Shown here piece by piece: positions 1-5,050 of a stretch of DNA of 6,895 bases. Every line of letters begins with the position of its first letter. Position 1 is the first letter of the stretch. Source of the DNA: Lachnospiraceae bacterium. GTDB taxonomy: Bacteria > Bacillota > Clostridia > Lachnospirales > Lachnospiraceae. The translations under genes were made by a program, and so were the position numbers. A model generated the notes under the pieces. It saw only the letters and a program-made list of their open reading frames with translations. It did no database searches and was not told the DNA's origin. The DNA is taken from NCBI GenBank assembly GCA_003520105.1, contig DOVL01000152.1, positions 1 to 6,895 of the forward strand. The letters run 5' to 3'.

Positions 1-37
1 TAAAAGTCAGGTGCTCTACCGACTGAGCTAATGTCCC
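1..37 (-). tRNA. tRNA-Lys(TTT), 5' half, cut by window edge
   Basis: The minus strand from base 37 reads GGGACAT, TA, then a D arm GCTC...GAGC, a 5' anticodon stem CCTGA, and the loop start C-T-TTT-A at the window edge. The anticodon TTT decodes lysine AAA/AAG codons. The T arm and 3' acceptor lie outside the window. It is the last visible member of the Pro-Gly-Arg-His-Gln-Lys series. A short hairpin with six T residues separates it from tRNA-Gln, and no promoter is visible in the 54-nt gap, so it probably depends on readthrough. Confidence 0.93.
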
Positions 38-67
38 TCGCAGTTACCGCACAGGCGCGGCGTCGAT

Positions 68-88
68 AAAAAAGTGGGCCTTGCGGCC
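68..88 (-). terminator. Short GC hairpin plus T6 between tRNA-Gln and tRNA-Lys
   Basis: On the minus strand GGCC-GCAA-GGCC can fold into a four-base-pair stem with a GNRA-type tetraloop, followed by CAC and six T residues (73-68). It begins only 3 nt after the tRNA-Gln discriminator base. The stem is short for an efficient intrinsic terminator, and another tRNA gene starts about 30 nt further on. It may therefore be a partial terminator or a 3' processing or stability element. Confidence as a true terminator is low. Confidence 0.3.
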
Positions 89-91
89 AAG

Positions 92-163
92 CTGGGCTAA
101 CCGGATTCGAACCGGTGTATGCAGGAGTCAAAGTCCTGTGCCTTACCGCTTGGCGATAGCCCA
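92..163 (-). tRNA. tRNA-Gln(TTG)
   Basis: A full 72-nt cloverleaf on the minus strand. The acceptor TGGGCTA pairs with TAGCCCA, including the weak T1-A72 pair typical of bacterial glutamine tRNAs, and the discriminator is G. The anticodon stem CAGGA/TCCTG encloses CTTTGAC with anticodon TTG. The T stem ACCGG/CCGGT closes TTCGAAT. The 3' CCA is not encoded; the genomic sequence continues CTT. The gap to tRNA-His upstream is 9 nt, consistent with one polycistronic tRNA transcript. Confidence 0.96.
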
Positions 164-172
164 ACGGAGAAG

Positions 173-247
173 GGTGGGTACAGGGATTCGAACGCTGGGC
201 CTCCAGAGCCACAATCTGGCGCGCTAGCCAACTGCGCCATACCCACC
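173..247 (-). tRNA. tRNA-His(GTG)
   Basis: The acceptor GTGGGTA/TACCCAC has discriminator C at 173 and an encoded extra G at -1 (base 247), the identity mark of tRNA-His. The anticodon stem CCAGA/TCTGG encloses TTGTGGC with anticodon GTG. The D arm is GCGC/GCGC. The T arm reads CAGCG-TTCGAAT-CCCTG, which leaves a C-C mismatch at the 52:62 pair; the other four pairs are normal. CCA is not encoded. The 11-nt 5' flank is shared with tRNA-Gly. Confidence 0.95.
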
Positions 248-270
248 ATATGTTTATTTAAAAATAAAAA

Positions 271-344
<74 letters not shown>

Positions 345-357
345 ATTTTATCCTGCT

Positions 358-376
358 AAAGAGCTTGTCGCTCTTT
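358..376 (-). other. Hairpin in the spacer between tRNA-Gly and tRNA-Arg
   Basis: AAAGAGC at 358-364 is perfectly complementary to GCTCTTT at 370-376, with a five-base loop. In the minus-strand tRNA transcript this gives a seven-pair stem between tRNA-Gly and tRNA-Arg. It is followed by only TTT then AGC, so it is a poor terminator. It could guide cutting of the precursor or merely fill the spacer. Confidence 0.4.
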
Positions 377-388
377 TCGCAAGTAAAA

Positions 389-459
389 AGCGGGTGATGG
401 GAATCGAACCCACGTGTCCAGCTTGGAAGGCTGGTGTTCTACCATTGAACTACACCCGC
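389..459 (-). tRNA. tRNA-Gly(TCC)
   Basis: A 71-nt cloverleaf with acceptor GCGGGTG/CACCCGC and discriminator T at 389. The D arm is GTTC/GAAC. The anticodon stem CCAGC/GCTGG encloses CTTCCAA with anticodon TCC. The T arm is GTGGG-TTCGATT-CCCAT. CCA is not encoded; the 3' flank is TTTT. The gap from tRNA-Pro is 25 nt, and the 5' flank repeats the 11-mer found before tRNA-His. Confidence 0.96.
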
Positions 460-484
460 ATATGTTTATATGCTTTTGTAAGCG

Positions 485-559
485 TCGGGGTGACAGGATT
501 CGAACCTGCGACCTCCTGATCCCAAATCAGGCGCTCTAGCCAAGCTGAGCCACACCCCG
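485..559 (-). tRNA. tRNA-Pro(TGG)
   Basis: A 75-nt cloverleaf with acceptor CGGGGTG/CACCCCG and discriminator A at 485. The anticodon stem CCTGA/TCAGG encloses TTTGGGA with anticodon TGG. The T arm is GCAGG-TTCGAAT-CCTGT. It is the first tRNA of the second transcription unit, starting about 20 nt after the expected transcription start of the consensus promoter at 585-613. CCA is not encoded (3' flank CGC). Confidence 0.96.
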
Positions 560-584
560 AAAGAGGAATCAATCGACAACGGTT

Positions 585-613
585 ATTATAATCAAGAGCA
601 CAACCTGTGTCAA
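585..613 (-). promoter_or_regulatory. Consensus sigma-A promoter of the Pro-Gly-Arg-His-Gln-Lys tRNA operon
   Basis: The minus strand carries TTGACA (613-608), a 17-bp spacer and TATAAT (590-585), an exact match to the housekeeping consensus. Transcription should start near 578, giving a roughly 20-nt leader before tRNA-Pro. No terminator hairpin lies between the preceding tRNA-Met and this promoter, so it may add to readthrough from the Val-Met unit. Confidence 0.92.
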
Positions 614-630
614 CTGATTTTTTATTTAAG

Positions 631-704
631 TAGCGGGAGGGGGACTTGAACCCTCGACACCGCGGGTATGAACCGCGTGCTCTAGCCAGCTGAGCTATCC
701 CGCC
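631..704 (-). tRNA. tRNA-Met(CAT), elongator type
   Basis: A 74-nt cloverleaf. The acceptor GGCGGGA/TCCCGCT has a G1-T72 wobble, and the discriminator is A at 631. The anticodon stem CGCGG/CCGCG encloses TTCATAC with anticodon CAT. An initiator tRNA would have an unpaired C1/A72 and a GGG/CCC anticodon stem, neither seen here. The isoleucine CAT tRNA usually has CTCATAA in its loop. Elongator Met is therefore preferred. The T arm GAGGG-TTCAAGT-CCCCC leaves an A50-C64 mismatch. CCA is not encoded. Confidence 0.92.
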
Positions 705-708
705 ATAA

Positions 709-781
709 TGGGACCTACAGGGCTCGAACCTGTGACCCTCTGCTTGTAAGGCAGATGCTCTCCCAGCTGAGCTAAGATCCC
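709..781 (-). tRNA. tRNA-Val(TAC)
   Basis: A 73-nt cloverleaf with acceptor GGGATCT/AGGTCCC (T5-G68 wobble) and discriminator A at 709. The anticodon stem TCTGC/GCAGA encloses CTTACAA with anticodon TAC. The T arm is ACAGG-TTCGAGC-CCTGT. It is the first gene of the tRNA cluster, about 18 nt from the expected transcription start of the promoter at 806-834, and is followed after 4 nt by tRNA-Met. CCA is not encoded. Confidence 0.96.
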
Positions 782-805
782 TTGCTTTTTTTCAGCACTT
801 TTCCA

Positions 806-834
806 ATTATATAGATGAGTTGCTAAATTGTCAA
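806..834 (-). promoter_or_regulatory. Consensus sigma-A promoter of the Val-Met tRNA operon
   Basis: The minus strand carries TTGACA (834-829), a 17-bp spacer and TATAAT (811-806), again an exact consensus. Transcription should start near 800, just before tRNA-Val. The -35 box lies only 7 bp after the stop codon of the histidine kinase gene, and no intrinsic terminator separates them. Confidence 0.92.
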
Positions 835-841
835 GCACAAA

Positions 842-3688
842 TTATAATTTTTTTAAACTCTTTTTTTCAGACGTTTTTGACGCGCTCTCAGAGTACATTT
901 CTTCTATATTTTCTGCGGGTTCTTCAGGCTCCTGCTTCTCTTCCACTGCAAGAGGGAACCTGATCGTGACTTTAAAATTGTCTCCATTGATCTCTATCGT
1001 GAATTTACCCTTCATGAGTTCCGTGAGACTCTTCGCGATAGACAGACCGAGTCCGCTACCTTCGGTTGATCTCGACTTATCTCCCCTGACAAATCTCTCC
1101 GTCAGTTCCTCGGGTGATTCGTTGATCGGACGTACAGCGGTGTTCTCCAGAGTCATTATCGCTTCCTTCCCATCAGAAATAAGAGCAAGATAAACCTTCG
1201 AATTCTCCTTCGAATACTTGTATGCATTGTTCAAAACGTTCTCAGTGATTCTGAAGAGATGTCTTCCGTCGGCATTTATCATAACGGATTTCTTGCTGAT
1301 CACGCTGACCATCTCAAGTCCCTTGTTCTCGAAACGATCTATATTTTCACCTACAACCTGATTAAGGAGCTCCGAAAAATCAAGAGTGATCACATTCAGT
1401 TCTATTTCTCCCGAACTTGCACGTGAAGCCTCGATAAGATCCTCTATCAGCTGTTTCAGACGCTGCGACTTGCTCTCAAGTATATCAACGTAGCTCTTAA
1501 GCTTCTCATTCTGGACATCTTCTCTTCTGATCAGACCGACATAATTGATAATAGAAGTAAGCGGTGTCTTGATATCATGAGATACGTTTGTGACAAGCTC
1601 AGCCTTCATCTTCTCGTCACGTACGTTTTTCTCAACCGCCTCATTCAGAGCATAATTCATTCCGTTTATGGTCTGGGCAAGGGTCAGACTGCTACCGCTT
1701 ATACCCTCGGTATCAACCTGGGCATCCAGATTACCGCCACCGATCTCCTTAGCCGTATTTAATACTCGGTCAACACCTTCCTCGTTTCGGACAGTCTTCG
1801 AGAGCGAAAGCAGATTGATAAGGATGAAGACGATATCGATAAGTATAACAACAGCCGGATTTATGGAGAATATCTGCGTGATGATGAGGGCAGCAATATT
1901 TACGACAAGCACCATGCTTCCTCTGATGAAAGCAACCTTGCCGCCTCGTCCCTGACGGGAAGCCATCTCAAACATTCCACTCACCCACTTAACAAGTCTG
2001 ACAGACGCAAGCTCGTCTACCAGAACCCTCCTCTTAACTCTTCTGATGATTGAGCAGTAGATGCTCATTCCTGCAAAATATACGATCGTAAAGAGCAATA
2101 GAACAACAACCTTCCTGAAATCAGTAAGGCTTCCTTCATACGCTTCTGTAATTGTAATATCCTTGAAGAACGGTTTAACCACTTTGTATGAAATAAATAC
2201 AAAGAGCAGCCATATTACTGCCGGAATCTCAAGTATGGTCTTGTCGATCATGTACAGCCTGCCGGAACCGCCATCATATCTATATCTCTTGACAGCAAAC
2301 CAGAGCAGTATCATTGACGCAAAATACAGTATCGCTGTGGCAGTAAAGATAAGATAATAATGTGGGCAAAATATCTTGCAGAAATCGTAAAGCTTACGGT
2401 TCTTAACCTGAGTCGACATACTGCCGTCGTCCTTCACCCCGGTTTTGATACCTATTATAAATTTGATATTATCGTCAGTTATACCGTATTTTTCAAGAGC
2501 CTCCTTCACCTTGAAATCCGTCACATGCTTAAGTCCGTCCGAATCCAGATAATAGCTGTATTCGCTTTCCGTATCGGCAAAGATATGACTGCTGATGATA
2601 GTGTCATAGTTTTCTAAGATCGAGCCGGTCATCTCCTCAAAGTCCTGCGGATCTTCAGTCTCAAGATTATTTCCGGTCGTATCGAAATAGTAAATATCAT
2701 TGATTCCGCCGACCTTGTACAGGTAAACATATTCGTTAGCCTCCTGATACTCACTGCTGAGGCCATAAATATATCTGCTCATGGTGTAGTAATACTCACC
2801 GAGTGCAGTATAAAGTGTAAAAAGTTTGCTGTCGAAAACAGGTGCAAAAAGAAGGGCATATTCAAATTCATTGTACATGTCCATAGCGCTGTATATATAT
2901 GAAGTCGGAATATAGAGATATTCATTCTCATAGATAACCCTGTTGTCCGTTATGATCAGCCTGCCGTAGTTATCTATCCTATAGATACTATCCGAATTCA
3001 TAACAAGAAAGCACTCGCCATCATCGATGACGGTGTCATTCTCACTTATCCCATCCATATAATATTGAAGCACATAATCATAGTTATCATATACATCCTG
3101 ACCTCCCTGAAAGCCGTATTTTTCGATCAGCTCCAGATAATCATCAGTCTTGATACGTACATAATCACTCTCTCCAATATATTCATCAAAGGAATAATTA
3201 TAGTACTCATACCTGTCATGAACCTTGCCATTATCTGACGTATATGTATTGTCTGTCAGCGTTGATCGAAGCATATCCTCGAGAGTCATTCCATACTGCT
3301 GCTGAATATCCTCAACCGAATACAACTGCTGAGAATCAATAACCAGATAAGACTCGTCCAGTGGTTCACCATATTCGTCATAATAATTGTAAAATGAGCA
3401 GTTTCCTATTGTAAGGATCTTGCTGTTTCTATCGAGCGAACTCAGTCCGATCTCGCCGGAAATAATACCGAGAGTATTATCAACAAAGTTCTCCGCCTTC
3501 TTCCTCATATCCGGCGTCTCTGCATAATCGCTCTCAGCCGTAATCTCAGCCGACGGAAAATAGTTATTTTTGATAAATCTCGTGATATAAAGCAGCAGTA
3601 AAATAGACAAAGAAATAAAGCCAATAAGAACAAGAATGATCTTATTGGCTGAATGCTTTATGCTGTTTCCGATCTTGCTACCCTTCAT
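842..3688 (-). CDS. Membrane sensor histidine kinase with large tyrosine-rich external domain
   Basis: This 948-residue kinase is the partner of the response regulator directly upstream. It should autophosphorylate on His and pass phosphate to the regulator Asp. Visible order: first membrane segment about 17-38; a probably extracellular region about 40-440 with some 49 Tyr and two Cys (97, 226); further membrane segments near 443-466, 486-505, 526-547, 591-608 and 611-630; a HAMP-like stretch about 634-690; a HisKA domain with NVSHDIKTPL (His704); and an ATPase domain with N box NVLNNAYKYS (817-826) and G2 box GSGLGLSIAK (877-886). The usual DxGxG G1 box is absent; ENTAVRP occupies its place. 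A charged Glu/Lys tail of 34 residues follows. The ATG is preceded by a weak GAGAAG site 10 nt upstream, inside the last codons of the regulator gene, 4 nt past whose stop it begins, so translational coupling is likely. The signal sensed cannot be deduced from the sequence. Confidence 0.93.
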   Translation of the reverse strand: MKGSKIGNSIKHSANKIILVLIGFISLSILLLLYITRFIKNNYFPSAEITAESDYAETPDMRKKAENFVDNTLGIISGEIGLSSLDRNSKILTIGNCSFYNYYDEYGEPLDESYLVIDSQQLYSVEDIQQQYGMTLEDMLRSTLTDNTYTSDNGKVHDRYEYYNYSFDEYIGESDYVRIKTDDYLELIEKYGFQGGQDVYDNYDYVLQYYMDGISENDTVIDDGECFLVMNSDSIYRIDNYGRLIITDNRVIYENEYLYIPTSYIYSAMDMYNEFEYALLFAPVFDSKLFTLYTALGEYYYTMSRYIYGLSSEYQEANEYVYLYKVGGINDIYYFDTTGNNLETEDPQDFEEMTGSILENYDTIISSHIFADTESEYSYYLDSDGLKHVTDFKVKEALEKYGITDDNIKFIIGIKTGVKDDGSMSTQVKNRKLYDFCKIFCPHYYLIFTATAILYFASMILLWFAVKRYRYDGGSGRLYMIDKTILEIPAVIWLLFVFISYKVVKPFFKDITITEAYEGSLTDFRKVVVLLLFTIVYFAGMSIYCSIIRRVKRRVLVDELASVRLVKWVSGMFEMASRQGRGGKVAFIRGSMVLVVNIAALIITQIFSINPAVVILIDIVFILINLLSLSKTVRNEEGVDRVLNTAKEIGGGNLDAQVDTEGISGSSLTLAQTINGMNYALNEAVEKNVRDEKMKAELVTNVSHDIKTPLTSIINYVGLIRREDVQNEKLKSYVDILESKSQRLKQLIEDLIEASRASSGEIELNVITLDFSELLNQVVGENIDRFENKGLEMVSVISKKSVMINADGRHLFRITENVLNNAYKYSKENSKVYLALISDGKEAIMTLENTAVRPINESPEELTERFVRGDKSRSTEGSGLGLSIAKSLTELMKGKFTIEINGDNFKVTIRFPLAVEEKQEPEEPAENIEEMYSESASKTSEKKSLKKL

Positions 3689-3692
3689 AAAC

Positions 3693-4391
3693 TTAAATCT
3701 TCTCTAATTTATAGCCCTGGCCCCAGACAACCTTGAGGTATCTAGGCTCCTTAGGATTGAACTCAATCTTCTCTCTTATATGTCTGATATGAACGGCGAT
3801 AATATTCTCGGAAGCAAATGCCTCCTCCTTCCATACTGCCTCATAGATCTGTGAGGTTGAATAAACCGCATTCATATTTTCCATAAGGAATCTGAGGATC
3901 TGGAATTCGATCGGTGTAAGCTTAACCTCTTCACCGTCAACTGTTACAACTCTGCTTCTGGTATCAAGCACAAGACCACCGCTGACAAGCTTCTCGTTAT
4001 CTGATCCGCCTGCGTTCAGATTTCCGAGTGTTGTATAACGTCTGAGCTGTGATTTAACTCTTGCTACAAGCTCAAGCGGATTGAAAGGCTTGGTCATATA
4101 ATCATCAGCTCCGACATTTAGTCCAAGGATTTTGTCATTATACTCAGACTTTGCGGAAAGCAGGATAACAGGGACATTGCTCATCTCCCTGACACTTCTT
4201 ACAACCTTGATACCATCAACCTTTGGCATCATTATGTCAACCACAAGAAGATGGAAGTCCACGCTCTTCACAAGTTCCAGAGCTTCCTCTCCGTCAAATG
4301 CCTTATAAACATTATAGCCTTCAGCCTCCAGATAGATCTGGACTGCGTCTACTATCTCTTTATCATCGTCACAAACAAGAATATTGTACAT
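3693..4391 (-). CDS. OmpR/PhoB-family response regulator (receiver + winged helix)
   Basis: This 232-residue cytoplasmic transcription factor forms a two-component system with the kinase that follows. The receiver domain (about 1-118) shows the acidic pocket CDDD (7-10), phospho-acceptor Asp52 in VVDIMMPKVDG, Ser79 in LLSAK and Lys101 in MTKPF. The DNA-binding winged helix (about 135-230) contains KLTPIEFQILRFLMEN, the recognition-helix region ENIIAVHIRHIREKI, and the wing YLKVVWGQGYKLE. Length and layout are normal for the family, and all catalytic residues are present. The start is supported by AGGAG (4404-4400), 8 nt before ATG. Between this site and the likely promoter lies a terminator-like hairpin, so expression may be attenuated. 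The regulated genes are not evident; autoregulation is common in such pairs but unproven here. Confidence 0.96.
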   Translation of the reverse strand: MYNILVCDDDKEIVDAVQIYLEAEGYNVYKAFDGEEALELVKSVDFHLLVVDIMMPKVDGIKVVRSVREMSNVPVILLSAKSEYNDKILGLNVGADDYMTKPFNPLELVARVKSQLRRYTTLGNLNAGGSDNEKLVSGGLVLDTRSRVVTVDGEEVKLTPIEFQILRFLMENMNAVYSTSQIYEAVWKEEAFASENIIAVHIRHIREKIEFNPKEPRYLKVVWGQGYKLEKI

Positions 4392-4413
4392 TTTTTAATC
4401 TCCTGAATAATAC

Positions 4414-4491
4414 AAAAAAAGGTTTATATACCCATATACCCCTTCAGTTGTAGGTGAAATACGCCTTCAGGGGTATATGTGTAAATAAACC
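4414..4491 (-). promoter_or_regulatory. Leader inverted repeat with T7: candidate attenuator of the two-component operon
   Basis: Bases 4469-4491 and 4421-4443 form an inverted repeat of 23 bp with 21 paired positions and a 25-base loop. On the minus strand the 3' arm is followed at once by seven T residues (4420-4414), the signature of an intrinsic terminator. The structure lies just upstream of the regulator's Shine-Dalgarno site (10 nt away) and downstream of AT-rich promoter-like sequence. It is not at the end of any gene: the preceding gene already has its own hairpin at 4585-4613. A leader attenuator or a large operator are both possible. No known riboswitch class is recognised. Confidence 0.6.
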
Positions 4492-4502
4492 TCCATCCAG
4501 TG

Positions 4503-4539
4503 TATATAATAATAGTATCAGAATTATTAAGAAAATCAA
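4503..4539 (-). promoter_or_regulatory. Weak candidate promoter of the regulator-kinase operon
   Basis: The minus strand has overlapping -10-like boxes TATTAT/TATATA (4514-4503), with a TTGATT box at 4539-4534, 19 bp from the first TATTAT. The match is imperfect and the spacer long, so it may need an activator. The 7-mer TCTTAAT occurs twice here (4545-4539 and 4532-4526) at 13-bp spacing and might be part of a regulator site. Position before the leader hairpin is the main support. Confidence 0.35.
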
Positions 4540-4574
4540 TTAAGATTTATTAAAAAATGTGGTGGGGAAAGCCT

Positions 4575-4613
4575 TAAAATAATAACTGTCAGGTGGTTTT
4601 ACCACCTGACAGT
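4575..4613 (-). terminator. Strong hairpin after the acidic membrane protein gene
   Basis: Bases 4585-4597 and 4601-4613 form a perfect 13-bp inverted repeat with a three-base loop. On the minus strand it is followed by TATTATTTTA, a moderate T-rich tract. It lies 28 nt past the stop codon of the small gene and is the likely intrinsic terminator for it. On the plus strand a T6 run occurs 10 nt after the stem, but no plus-strand gene ends here. Confidence 0.75.
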
Positions 4614-4641
4614 CATTCCCCTGTTTTTTATAATCTGTTAA

Positions 4642-4890
4642 TTATGCTTCTGCAGTATCTGTCTCAGCCTTAACATCTTCTGTGATCTCCTGATCATCAT
4701 CAAAGAAATCATCATCGAAATCATCATCAAACTCGTCAAAGTCATCAAGATAATCAGGTGTGAGATACTTGTAAACTGCAACTGCGATACCAGCGATTAT
4801 TGTGATAATACCAACAATAATTGCAACAGAGAGAAACGCGTTCTTTGCGCTTTCAACAGGCTCATCAGTTCTCTTCTCTACATCGTTCAT
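4642..4890 (-). CDS. Small single-pass membrane protein with Asp/Phe-rich tail, function unknown
   Basis: This 82-residue protein is not recognised by family. A short polar N terminus (1-17, with Lys6, Arg7, Lys16) is followed by one strongly hydrophobic segment about 18-40. After KYLTPD comes a highly acidic stretch about 46-66 with 13 Asp and five Phe, patterned as DDFDEFDDDF and similar, then a Glu/Asp/Thr/Ala-rich end. There is no signal-peptidase site I can support, so it is probably membrane-anchored. Orientation is uncertain. The start at 4890 is chosen because AAAGGTGG (4907-4900) stands 9 nt before it. A longer frame from an ATG at 4959 would begin upstream of the extended -10 promoter and lacks a good ribosome site. 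The gene appears monocistronic, bounded by its own promoter and terminator. Confidence 0.8.
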   Translation of the reverse strand: MNDVEKRTDEPVESAKNAFLSVAIIVGIITIIAGIAVAVYKYLTPDYLDDFDEFDDDFDDDFFDDDQEITEDVKAETDTAEA

Positions 4891-4899
4891 TTTGTTTAC

Positions 4900-4907
4900 C
4901 CACCTTT
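4900..4907 (-). promoter_or_regulatory. Ribosome binding site fixing the start of the acidic membrane protein
   Basis: AAAGGTGG on the minus strand lies 9 nt before the ATG at 4890. It decides between this start and the ATG at 4959, which would add 23 residues and has no comparable site. Confidence 0.8.
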
Positions 4908-4929
4908 CAACAAATAATATAGTGTAATC

Positions 4930-4938
4930 AGTATACCA
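4930..4938 (-). promoter_or_regulatory. Extended -10 promoter of the acidic membrane protein gene
   Basis: The minus strand reads TGG-TATACT (4938-4930), an extended -10 element with one mismatch to TATAAT. Only a poor -35 match (TGGCAA) is found 17 bp upstream. Transcription would start near 4923, leaving a leader of about 33 nt. Confidence 0.55.
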
Positions 4939-5007
4939 CAGCAGACCTGTTTTTGCCATAGCAAAATTGATTTAACTGTGATTTTTTTATGATTTTTCTA
5001 TTAAGAT

Positions 5008-5035
5008 AATAACCGTTCAATATCACTCGGTTATT
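5008..5035 (-). terminator. Hairpin after the helicase gene, possible terminator
   Basis: AATAACCG (5008-5015) and CGGTTATT (5028-5035) pair perfectly around a 12-base loop, 15 nt past the helicase stop codon. On the minus strand the following bases, ATCTTAATAG, are not a clean T tract. This would be a weak intrinsic terminator or a 3' end stabiliser. Confidence 0.4.
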
Positions 5036-5050
5036 CACTGTATTTTATCA

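Noticed and set aside
828..2617. Several plus-strand open frames of 61-121 codons opposite the kinase gene
   Set aside because: They lie wholly or almost wholly antisense to a long, well-supported coding region, lack ribosome sites and show no recognisable domains.
4223..4453. Plus-strand 76-codon frame opposite the regulator start and leader
   Set aside because: It is antisense to conserved receiver-domain codons and crosses the leader hairpin. It has no ribosome site.
4585..4613. Perfect 13-bp inverted repeat as a mobile-element end or attachment site
   Set aside because: It is a single copy with a three-base loop right after a stop codon, which fits an intrinsic terminator better. No transposase, target duplication or second copy is visible.
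4891..4959. Longer N terminus for the acidic membrane protein, starting at 4959
   Set aside because: This start lies upstream of the best promoter (TGGTATACT), has no good ribosome site and adds unremarkable residues. The internal ATG at 4890 has a clear AAAGGTGG site.
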